Below, piece after piece: positions 1 to 5,212 of a stretch of DNA of 8,702 nt (its first letter is position 1; each line of letters begins with the position of its first letter). Origin of the DNA: Candidatus Gastranaerophilales bacterium (GTDB lineage: Bacteria > Cyanobacteriota > Vampirovibrionia > Gastranaerophilales > Gastranaerophilaceae); NCBI GenBank assembly GCA_900772035.1, contig CAAGQE010000226.1, positions 1 to 8,702 on the forward strand, in the 5' to 3' direction. Made by a program: the position numbers and the translations under genes. The notes beneath the pieces are model-generated. The model made no database searches, was not told the DNA's origin, and saw only the letters and a list, made by a program, of their open reading frames with translations.

Positions 1-307
1 AGCCTTTTTGAAAGACGCGCCTATTATCATCTTGGACGAAGCAACCTCCGCGTTGGACAATAAAGCCGAAGCAATCGTTCAAAAAGCAATCGACAACTTG
101 ATGAAAGACAAAACCGTATTTGTAATTGCACACAGATTATCGACAATCAAAAATGCAGACAGAATTGCAGTAATAAACGAAGGTCAACTTGTTGAATTAG
201 GCAGCCACGATGAATTAGTCAAGATTGAAGGCGGTCAGTACAAAACTCTGTATGATATGCAATTTAAACATCAGGAATCCGAAGAAAAAAACGAAGTTAA
301 CACATAA
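1..307 (+). CDS. ABC transporter ATP-binding/permease protein, MsbA-like exporter, C-terminal end (5' truncated)
   Basis: This is the last ~101 residues of the nucleotide-binding domain of an ABC exporter; the gene begins outside the window and reads in frame from base 2. Visible motifs are Walker B with its catalytic glutamate (IIILDE), the D-loop (SALD) and the switch histidine (AHRLSTI), in the usual order and spacing. The tail after the domain is short and charged (HQESEEKNEVNT), as is usual for type IV (MsbA/MdlB-like) half-transporters, where the ATPase domain ends the chain. Such proteins use ATP to export lipids, lipid-linked sugars, peptides or drugs across the inner membrane. The substrate cannot be read from this fragment: the membrane domain, Walker A and the LSGGQ signature lie upstream. 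The TTG at base 8 is an internal Leu codon, not a start. A terminator follows directly. Confidence 0.93.
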   Translation, partial: AFLKDAPIIILDEATSALDNKAEAIVQKAIDNLMKDKTVFVIAHRLSTIKNADRIAVINEGQLVELGSHDELVKIEGGQYKTLYDMQFKHQESEEKNEVNT

Positions 308-311
308 AATC

Positions 312-346
312 AAAAAAAAACCTTTTGAAAAATCAAAGGGCTTTTT
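312..346. terminator. Bidirectional intrinsic terminator between convergent genes
   Basis: The stem CCTTTTGA (321-328) pairs with TCAAAGGG (333-340), 8 bp with one G-U, around an AAAA loop. On the plus strand it is followed by CTTTTT (341-346). On the minus strand it is followed by nine T's (complement of 312-320). It can therefore end both the ABC exporter transcript and the convergent SGNH-like gene that stops at 360. Confidence 0.85.
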
Positions 347-359
347 GTTATTTGTAAAA

Positions 360-1496
360 CTACCACTTTCCGACTTTTACGGTTGGTTTTAGTTCTCCCG
401 CCGGACGATTCATATATTCGTCAACCATTTTTTTATTATCATTAATATAATCCTGTAAAAGTTTTGTTTCTTGCTGTAAAACTTCATCAACATTGTCTTT
501 TGAAACTTTCGCCCCTTGAACGTTTTGCAACGTAACTTTTTCTAATATTTTTTTACCGTAAATAGTTGACGGATGGACAGCATCTTGCCAATTGGGTTCA
601 TCTAAACTGATTGGAGAATCGTTATTTTCATTTACATAATTAAAATCGTAATAAAACGGAGTCGACTCTGCCAGTTGCTTTTTAAAATCGCAGAAAACAT
701 CCCATTTGCCGCTTTTGTAGAAGTTGACCAACGTTAAAGAATGCAAGGCATTTGTCATATAAATTGTATTAAGGTTATTTTCCTTGCAATATTGAGAAAT
801 TTCCTTCAAACAATCAATGTTCTGTTTGTAGCAGACAAAATCATCTTTCAAAGGTATTCTTAATGTTTTGAAAATTATTCTTTCATCAAACTTTATATAG
901 TAATTATGCAAGAACGGAATATTCTCAAACTTGTTGTTTTTTCTCATTTCTACGAATTTAACTTGAATTTTATTCAATGTGGAGTTATAAAAAACATTCA
1001 ATGAATCCGAAAAAGCCTGAAATGTAAACAATATTTTGAAATATTCTCTCATTTGAATTTTTTCGGGATTTTCAAATTCAGGTAATCTCGAAATCGGATA
1101 GGTGCAAAATGACAACACGTTTAAAATAATTATGTAATTTTTATGTTCGGGATGAATACGATGATACGCTTTCAAAAGTTCCAACTGCTCTTTGGGTGTG
1201 ATGCCGAGAAGCGTAACTTTGGTCAATGTTTTTCCCGTCAAATCCTTAAAATCATCTTCCGAATAACATAACTCCGAATTGCTATCGCCGATCAAAACCC
1301 AGTCATACTCTTTGTCTGCATTGTTTTTCAAATAAGGATAAATCCAATCTCTGTCATGATCCTCAATTGTAAAACATGTATTATTTCGTCCAAAGACATT
1401 ATACGGATCGGTAAAATAATTAAACAACGGCACAATTATCAAGAAAATAACAACTGTTATCACAAAGAGTTTATTTGAATTTTGCTTGTTTAACAT
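360..1496 (-). CDS. Membrane-anchored SGNH/GDSL-hydrolase-like protein (DltD/AlgJ-like architecture)
   Basis: A 378-residue protein with one N-terminal membrane segment (about 10-27) after a Lys-containing cytoplasmic start; the rest should be extracytoplasmic. After the anchor come an 'NYFTDPYNVF' element and, in block I position, LIGDSNSE with candidate nucleophile Ser72. Near the C-terminus lies DAVHPS, giving Asp305 and His308 in the DxxH arrangement of SGNH hydrolases. This order (anchor, GDS, late DxxHP) resembles DltD- and AlgJ-type proteins, which move acyl or acetyl groups onto surface polymers, often with an MBOAT protein. No MBOAT gene is in the window, so the substrate is unknown. 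After the catalytic block is a Lys/Asp/Gln-rich, probably helical tail (about 325-365). The ATG start at 1496 places the anchor correctly, but no strong Shine-Dalgarno is seen. The fold call is fairly good; the enzymatic role is inference. Confidence 0.72.
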   Translation of the reverse strand: MLNKQNSNKLFVITVVIFLIIVPLFNYFTDPYNVFGRNNTCFTIEDHDRDWIYPYLKNNADKEYDWVLIGDSNSELCYSEDDFKDLTGKTLTKVTLLGITPKEQLELLKAYHRIHPEHKNYIIILNVLSFCTYPISRLPEFENPEKIQMREYFKILFTFQAFSDSLNVFYNSTLNKIQVKFVEMRKNNKFENIPFLHNYYIKFDERIIFKTLRIPLKDDFVCYKQNIDCLKEISQYCKENNLNTIYMTNALHSLTLVNFYKSGKWDVFCDFKKQLAESTPFYYDFNYVNENNDSPISLDEPNWQDAVHPSTIYGKKILEKVTLQNVQGAKVSKDNVDEVLQQETKLLQDYINDNKKMVDEYMNRPAGELKPTVKVGKW

Positions 1497-1531
1497 AAAT
1501 TTAGAACTCGAATTTAACCGATTGCAAAAAA

Positions 1532-1560
1532 ATCGTACAATAATAATTAAAGAATATCAA
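1532..1560 (-). promoter_or_regulatory. Candidate sigma70-type promoter for the SGNH-like gene
   Basis: On the minus strand TTGATA (complement of 1555-1560, 5/6 to consensus) and TACGAT (complement of 1532-1537, 4/6) are separated by exactly 17 bp. This predicts a start near 1525 and a leader of ~29 bases. It lies after the rpsT terminator, so the gene appears to be transcribed separately from rpsT. Confidence 0.5.
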
Positions 1561-1570
1561 GAAAAACACA

Positions 1571-1597
1571 ATAAAAAAGCCTTCAATGAAGGCTTTT
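1571..1597 (-). terminator. Intrinsic terminator of rpsT
   Basis: A perfect 10-bp inverted repeat, AAAAGCCTTC (1575-1584) and GAAGGCTTTT (1588-1597), with a 3-base loop. Read on the minus strand it ends in an unbroken T-run (complement of 1573-1578). It sits 21 bases after the rpsT stop codon. Confidence 0.88.
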
Positions 1598-1618
1598 CTT
1601 TGATTAACATCCGAAAAA

Positions 1619-1888
1619 TTATTCAGCGAGCAATTTATTAACGGCTCTTGTTAATCTTGATTTTTTTCTGGCTACTGTATTTTTGTGGAAAATTCCTTTT
1701 GAAACACCTTTATCGCAAAGTTTGTATACGTTGCTGAGAGATGCTTTTACAGCGTCCATGTCTTTGGCTTGAGCATTTACGAGAACTCTTTTAACAGCAG
1801 TTTTAACCATTGACTTGTAAGCAACGTTTCTGTCGTGGTTTCTTTCTGCTACTAAAATTCTTTTCTTTGCTGATTTAATATTTGCCAT
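1619..1888 (-). CDS. rpsT: 30S ribosomal protein S20
   Basis: An 89-residue, strongly basic, Ala/Lys/Arg-rich helical protein matching bacterial S20 in length and composition. It has the hallmark start MANIKSAKKRI, then NHDRNVAYKSMVKTAVKRV, and the late GIFHKNTVARKKSRLTRAVNKL. S20 is a primary binder of 16S rRNA in the body of the 30S subunit and acts early in assembly. The frame stays open upstream to a GTG at 1939, but the start at 1888 is chosen because MANIK is the conserved N-terminus and GAAAGGA (complement of 1897-1903) lies 8 bases before it. It is monocistronic: its own promoter (2074-2101) and its own terminator (1571-1597). It has an unusually long, GC-richer leader (1889-2070) that may control translation. 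S20 is known to autoregulate its synthesis in E. coli; whether that applies here is inference. Confidence 0.97.
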   Translation of the reverse strand: MANIKSAKKRILVAERNHDRNVAYKSMVKTAVKRVLVNAQAKDMDAVKASLSNVYKLCDKGVSKGIFHKNTVARKKSRLTRAVNKLLAE

Positions 1889-2070
1889 TGTTTTTGTCCT
1901 TTCTGTTGCAATACTTTTGGGCTGAACCGCCGGTCTCACCCGACAAGCCCGATGTTAAAAGCCGTCGGCATTTTCACTTTTGTATAAAAACTCGGTGAGT
2001 GCCGCAAGGGCGCATGCACGTCTTTTAAATCGTTTTCTCGCCCGAACCTGCACAGAGGATGGTGAGTACC
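1889..2070 (-). promoter_or_regulatory. Structured 5' leader RNA of rpsT (candidate cis-regulatory element)
   Basis: These ~182 bases are clearly GC-richer than the surrounding DNA and begin where the upstream promoter predicts transcription to start. Numbering the RNA from 2070, I can draw these helices. P1: UCCUCUGUGCA (12-22) with 161-174, 11 bp with two bulges, covering the AGGA of the Shine-Dalgarno. P2: GGGCGAG (28-34) with 145-152. P3: 39-49 with 110-121, 11 bp with one bulge. P4: UGUCGG (126-131) with CCGGCG (138-143), loop GUGAGA. P5: GUGC..CGC with GCG-GCAC (52-72). P2, P3 and P4 form a three-way junction. The P4 loop can pair with CUCAC at 5-9 or 72-76. An alternative, GGGCU (121-125) with AGCCC (148-152), competes with P2. 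No T-run follows, so control would be translational. The fold was drawn by hand, with no energy calculation. I do not recognise a known riboswitch family. Confidence 0.6.
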
Positions 2071-2073
2071 TAA

Positions 2074-2101
2074 ATTCTAATACATAAATTTTCGTTGTAA
2101 A
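2074..2101 (-). promoter_or_regulatory. Sigma70-type promoter of rpsT and its leader
   Basis: On the minus strand TTTACA (complement of 2096-2101, 5/6) and TAGAAT (complement of 2074-2079, 5/6) are 16 bp apart. Transcription should start at about 2067-2070, at the edge of the GC-rich leader. This agreement supports both the promoter and the orientation of the leader RNA. Confidence 0.68.
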
Positions 2102-2171
2102 TATTTTTTCTCGATTTTAACAAACTTTACAGAAATTAAAAAAAATTTGTAAAAAAGGCAAAAAAATTTTA

Positions 2172-2195
2172 TTACTCGCTTTATAATGTGAGTAA
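2172..2195 (+). promoter_or_regulatory. -10 box of the calpain-like gene inside an operator-like dyad
   Basis: A consensus TATAAT (2182-2187) lies ~39 bases before the protease start; no good -35 box is present at the right distance. The -10 is framed by TTACTCGC (2172-2179) and GTGAGTAA (2188-2195), an 8-bp inverted repeat with a single mismatch (G-U if paired as RNA). A repressor bound to the two arms would cover the -10. The region upstream (2101-2170) is very AT-rich and contains nothing else I can assign. Confidence 0.55.
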
Positions 2196-2225
2196 GTGTA
2201 AGAAGTACAATATTAGGAAAGAATT

Positions 2226-3791
2226 ATGTTAGTAAACTCAATTGGCGTTACAACTCCTGTAAACACAGTAAATACAGAAGTTTCAAAAGTTAAAAAAGCA
2301 GCAGTAAATCAACAACAAAACCATGCTCAAGAGCAATTGGCAGCTCCGTCAGCAGAACTTTTGAGAGCTAATGCGGGTATTAAAACGAAACAAGACAAAG
2401 ACCCTTACGGTGCAAGAGCATTTTTGGATCAACACCCCGCATCTCCCGTTATCAAAGGTGAATACAGAGAAAACCTTATTCACGCTATGGAAAAAGGTAA
2501 CGTCGAAACGAGTAATATTGAAATGCAATTAGCATTGATTTCAGACGGCAAACTTCATCCGCAAACAATCGCAGATTACTGGAAAGACGGTAAGATGTGC
2601 GATCAAATGGAATCAGATATCGAAATGATGTACGATTGCTACGCAAACGGCAAAAAGGTTGAAGACGTATATTGTCCGCCTGTTAAATCACAAGCCGAAG
2701 GTACTAAATCAGCAAAAATCGGTGATGTTTTCCAAGTTGAAGGACAAGACAGAATTTATGTAAAAGACGGTGAAAATTCATCTCACCAATTGAAAATGGA
2801 CAAAGATACATTCATCGGACTTTTCCCGCCTGCACAAAGATTTGCAAGTGCACAATACGCAATCGGTGATTGCTACTGTGTATCAACACTCAATACAGTT
2901 ATGGAAAACCCCAAAACAAGAGTTGCGCTCTATGATGCATTTGAACAAGACGGCAAAGACATTCACGTAAAATATCCGAACGGTAAAGCTGACTATGTTG
3001 CTAAAAACGGTCAACTCCGTAACGATACAAACGAAAAAATGGTTATGAGAGGCGCTCAAGGTATGAGACTTTTGGAAGATGCTTTCGGTCTTGAATTAAA
3101 AGTTAAGGCAGAAGACGATTTCAGAAACATCATGAACCAAAAAATTGCAGATAAGAAAGCAGAATATCAAGCAGAATCCGATCCCAGAGAAAAAGCAATC
3201 ATGAAAAAGGATTGGAACGGTATGAAGCAAAGACTTGCCGATTTTGAAGAATCAATGGCAGATCCTAAAAACAAAACAGTTGTTCTCCGTAACGATACAG
3301 GCTGGACAATCGAATACAAGGAAGACAGATACGGTATGCAATTTGCACCGTTGAAGCACGCTCCCGAAAATAACAAAGAATATACTGCGGAAAAAGAATA
3401 TTACAGAGGTTCATTGGGCGGTTACCAACACCAAGTTATGGAATTGCTCGGATTTGAAGGCAAATGCTTAGATTCTGTAAAAGACAAACAAGCACTTCAC
3501 GAATTAATCCAAGAACCGTCAGCTGACAAATACCTTTTGGCAGCAGGAACATGGCCTGATGGCAGCAGAACCGAACAACCTGTTGCAAAAGACAAAGGTG
3601 TATTCTCATTCCACGCTTACACACTTGAATCAGTTAAAAACGATGACGGTGAAGTAAGAGTTCGTTCGACTAACCCGTGGAACACAGGTTTGGATGCAGA
3701 CTTAACAGAAAAAGAAATGTTTGAGTTCTTCCAATTTGTAGAAGTTTACGATGTAAACGGTTACAAAGGCATCACAAGAGAAGATGCATAG
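2226..3791 (+). CDS. Calpain-like cysteine protease (peptidase family C2)
   Basis: A 521-residue protein carrying a full calpain-type active site. The nucleophile is Cys216 in AIGDCYC (calpain LGDCW). Gln210, exactly six residues before it, matches the oxyanion-hole Gln. His463 lies in FHAYTLESV (calpain HAY). Asn483 lies in RSTNPWNTG (calpain RNPWG). Residues 1-55 are a polar, low-complexity Asn/Val/Gln/Ala leader without signal peptide or membrane segment; 60-200 is an uncharacterised lead-in. Between Cys and His are a charged, helical, possibly coiled-coil stretch (about 298-346) and a Gly-rich turn (GSLGGYQHQ, 395-403). No C2-like or EF-hand domain is seen, so calcium dependence is open. 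The start has AGGA at 2215-2218 with 7-base spacing. The gene has its own promoter and terminator. C-ending codons seem commoner than in the surface-polysaccharide genes, hinting at good expression. Substrate and location are unknown; export by a non-classical route or action in the cytoplasm are both possible. Confidence 0.82.
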   Translation: MLVNSIGVTTPVNTVNTEVSKVKKAAVNQQQNHAQEQLAAPSAELLRANAGIKTKQDKDPYGARAFLDQHPASPVIKGEYRENLIHAMEKGNVETSNIEMQLALISDGKLHPQTIADYWKDGKMCDQMESDIEMMYDCYANGKKVEDVYCPPVKSQAEGTKSAKIGDVFQVEGQDRIYVKDGENSSHQLKMDKDTFIGLFPPAQRFASAQYAIGDCYCVSTLNTVMENPKTRVALYDAFEQDGKDIHVKYPNGKADYVAKNGQLRNDTNEKMVMRGAQGMRLLEDAFGLELKVKAEDDFRNIMNQKIADKKAEYQAESDPREKAIMKKDWNGMKQRLADFEESMADPKNKTVVLRNDTGWTIEYKEDRYGMQFAPLKHAPENNKEYTAEKEYYRGSLGGYQHQVMELLGFEGKCLDSVKDKQALHELIQEPSADKYLLAAGTWPDGSRTEQPVAKDKGVFSFHAYTLESVKNDDGEVRVRSTNPWNTGLDADLTEKEMFEFFQFVEVYDVNGYKGITREDA

Positions 3792-3804
3792 TTAACGATT
3801 TAAC

Positions 3805-3840
3805 AAAGACCTTGCCCTTTCGGCAGGGTCTTTTTGTTTG
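3805..3840 (+). terminator. Strong intrinsic terminator of the calpain-like gene
   Basis: AAAGACCTTGCC (3805-3816) pairs with GGCAGGGTCTTT (3822-3833), 12 bp with one G-U, around loop CTTTC. The T-run reaches 3835 and continues T-rich to 3839. It lies 13 bases after the stop codon and isolates the protease gene from ugd. Confidence 0.93.
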
Positions 3841-3848
3841 CAAAGATA

Positions 3849-3877
3849 TTGAAAAAATGGTCGTTTTCAAGTACAAT
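3849..3877 (+). promoter_or_regulatory. Sigma70-type promoter of ugd
   Basis: TTGAAA (3849-3854) and TACAAT (3872-3877) are each 5/6 to consensus and exactly 17 bp apart. Transcription should start near 3884, giving a ~24-base leader. The promoter begins within ten bases of the end of the preceding terminator. Confidence 0.7.
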
Positions 3878-3887
3878 CAATGTACTT
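3869..3887. repeat. Inverted repeat over the ugd -10 box (possible operator)
   Basis: AAGTACA (3869-3875) and TGTACTT (3881-3887) form a perfect 7-bp dyad with a 5-base spacer. The left arm overlaps the -10 hexamer and the right arm covers the predicted start site, a typical place for a repressor site. No regulator gene is nearby. Confidence 0.4.
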
Positions 3888-3907
3888 TTAGTCAAGAAAG
3901 ATTTTAA

Positions 3908-5212
3908 ATGAATATTGCCGTAATAGGAACAGGATACGTAGGATTAGTTGCAGGCGCCTGCCTCGCAGATATGGGAAATAACGTCATTTGTGTCGACAAT
4001 GACAAAGATAAACTCGAAAAACTTGAACAGGGTGTTATTCCGATTTTTGAACCGGGGCTTGAAGAACTCGTCAAGTCAAATGTTTCCGAGAACAGACTTA
4101 CGTTTTCATCAGATATTGACTATGCGACAAAACAATCTCAGGTTTGCTTCATCGCAGTCGGAACACCGCAAGATGAGGACGGTTCAGCCGACTTAAACCA
4201 CGTTTTTGACGTCGTGAAATCCATTGCAAAGTCAATGAACGGCTACAAACTAATCGTAAATAAATCAACCGTTCCTGTCGGAACTGCCGAAAAGGTAAAA
4301 GAAATAATAAAAGAAAATACTGATTTTGATTTCGACGTCGTTTCAAATCCCGAATTTCTAAAGCAGGGTAATGCCGTCGACGACTTCCTTTCGCCCGACA
4401 GAATTATCATTGGTTCTGATTCCGAAAGAGCCACAAAAATCATGAAAGAAATTTATTCGACGTTTTTAAGAACCGCAAATCGAATAATCGTTATGGATAT
4501 AAAATCTGCAGAAATGACCAAATATGCCGCAAATTCATTCCTTGCAACAAAAATTTCTTTTATGAACGAAATTGCAAATCTTTGCGAAAAAGTCGGTGCA
4601 GACGTTGAAATGGTCAGAGTCGGAATTTCCACGGACAACAGAATAGGTAACAAATTTTTATTCGCGGGACTTGGATATGGCGGAAGTTGCTTTCCCAAAG
4701 ACGTTGAAGCATTAATCAAAACAGGCTCCGAAAACGGTTGCGAAATGTCGGTTGTAAAAGCCACAAATGAGGTCAACAAGCGCCAAAGATTGTTGTTTAC
4801 CGAAAAAATATTAAAAAAATTCGGCAACGAAATAAACGGCAAAACCATCGCAGTTTGGGGATTGGCATTTAAGCCCAAAACAAACGATATGAGAGAGGCT
4901 CCGTCAATTACAATCATAAATAAACTTTTGTCCGAAGGTGCTAAAATCAACGCATACGACCCCAAAGCAATAGATACTGCAAAAGGAATTTTCGGAAATA
5001 AAATCAACTATTCATCAAATTCATACGAAGCATTAAAATCCGCGGATTGTCTTTTGCTTTTGACGGAATGGAACGAATTCAGACATCCCGATTTTGACAA
5101 AATGAAATCGTTAATGAATACGCCGATAATCTTTGACGGTCGAAATCAATATGACAAAAATGCCCTTGTTGAAAAGGGTTTCGAGTATTTTGCAGTCGGA
5201 AAAGAATTATAA
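3908..5212 (+). CDS. ugd: UDP-glucose 6-dehydrogenase
   Basis: A 434-residue cytoplasmic enzyme of normal length for the family. It oxidises UDP-glucose twice, with 2 NAD+, to UDP-glucuronate, a precursor for capsule, exopolysaccharide and LPS sugars. Domains in order: an N-terminal Rossmann fold with GTGYVG (7-12) and Asp30 at the end of the second strand, as expected for NAD preference; VGTPQDEDGSAD (84-95); STVPVGT (120-126); NPEFLKQGNAVDDF (147-160) with Glu149. The central helix SAEMTKYAANSF has Lys205 and Asn209. The catalytic loop GYGGSCFPKD has the thiohemiacetal-forming Cys261 plus Lys264 and Asp265. The C-terminal UDP-binding domain opens with VWGLAFKPKTNDMREAPS (316-333). All key residues are present. 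The start is preceded by a modest purine-rich AAGAAAG (3894-3900). Its stop codon overlaps that of the convergent aldolase-like gene. It could in principle use a related nucleotide sugar, but the motif set fits UDP-glucose best. Confidence 0.95.
   Translation: MNIAVIGTGYVGLVAGACLADMGNNVICVDNDKDKLEKLEQGVIPIFEPGLEELVKSNVSENRLTFSSDIDYATKQSQVCFIAVGTPQDEDGSADLNHVFDVVKSIAKSMNGYKLIVNKSTVPVGTAEKVKEIIKENTDFDFDVVSNPEFLKQGNAVDDFLSPDRIIIGSDSERATKIMKEIYSTFLRTANRIIVMDIKSAEMTKYAANSFLATKISFMNEIANLCEKVGADVEMVRVGISTDNRIGNKFLFAGLGYGGSCFPKDVEALIKTGSENGCEMSVVKATNEVNKRQRLLFTEKILKKFGNEINGKTIAVWGLAFKPKTNDMREAPSITIINKLLSEGAKINAYDPKAIDTAKGIFGNKINYSSNSYEALKSADCLLLLTEWNEFRHPDFDKMKSLMNTPIIFDGRNQYDKNALVEKGFEYFAVGKEL
5156..5178 (-). 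terminator. Possible weak terminator of the aldolase-like gene, inside the 3' end of ugd
   Basis: On the minus strand CCCTT and AAGGG (5174-5178 and 5163-5167) can form a 5-bp hairpin with a 6-base loop. Three bases later comes TTTTT (complement of 5156-5160). It is 29 bases past the minus-strand stop codon and lies within ugd coding sequence. The stem is short, so this is only a candidate. Confidence 0.3.

Noticed and set aside
1502..1537. Small dyad CGATT/AATCG around 1520-1535 near the SGNH-like gene start
   Set aside because: Only 5 bp in very AT-rich DNA; expected by chance.
1889..1939. Upstream extension of S20 to a GTG at 1939, giving 106 residues
   Set aside because: S20 begins MANIKSAKKRI, a good Shine-Dalgarno lies 8 bases before that ATG, and the extra 17 codons fall in the structured leader.
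1921..1946. FMN riboswitch, because the rpsT leader contains ACCGGCGGU
   Set aside because: The other conserved FMN-element blocks are absent and the downstream gene is ribosomal, not riboflavin-related; the match is likely chance.
1919..2070. Stand-alone plus-strand small RNA (6S- or SRP-like)
   Set aside because: No plus-strand promoter or terminator frames it and the known core motifs are absent, whereas a good minus-strand promoter ends exactly at its edge.
4453..5007. A 184-residue minus-strand reading frame
   Set aside because: It lies wholly antisense to the catalytic and UDP-binding parts of ugd and shows no protein family signature.
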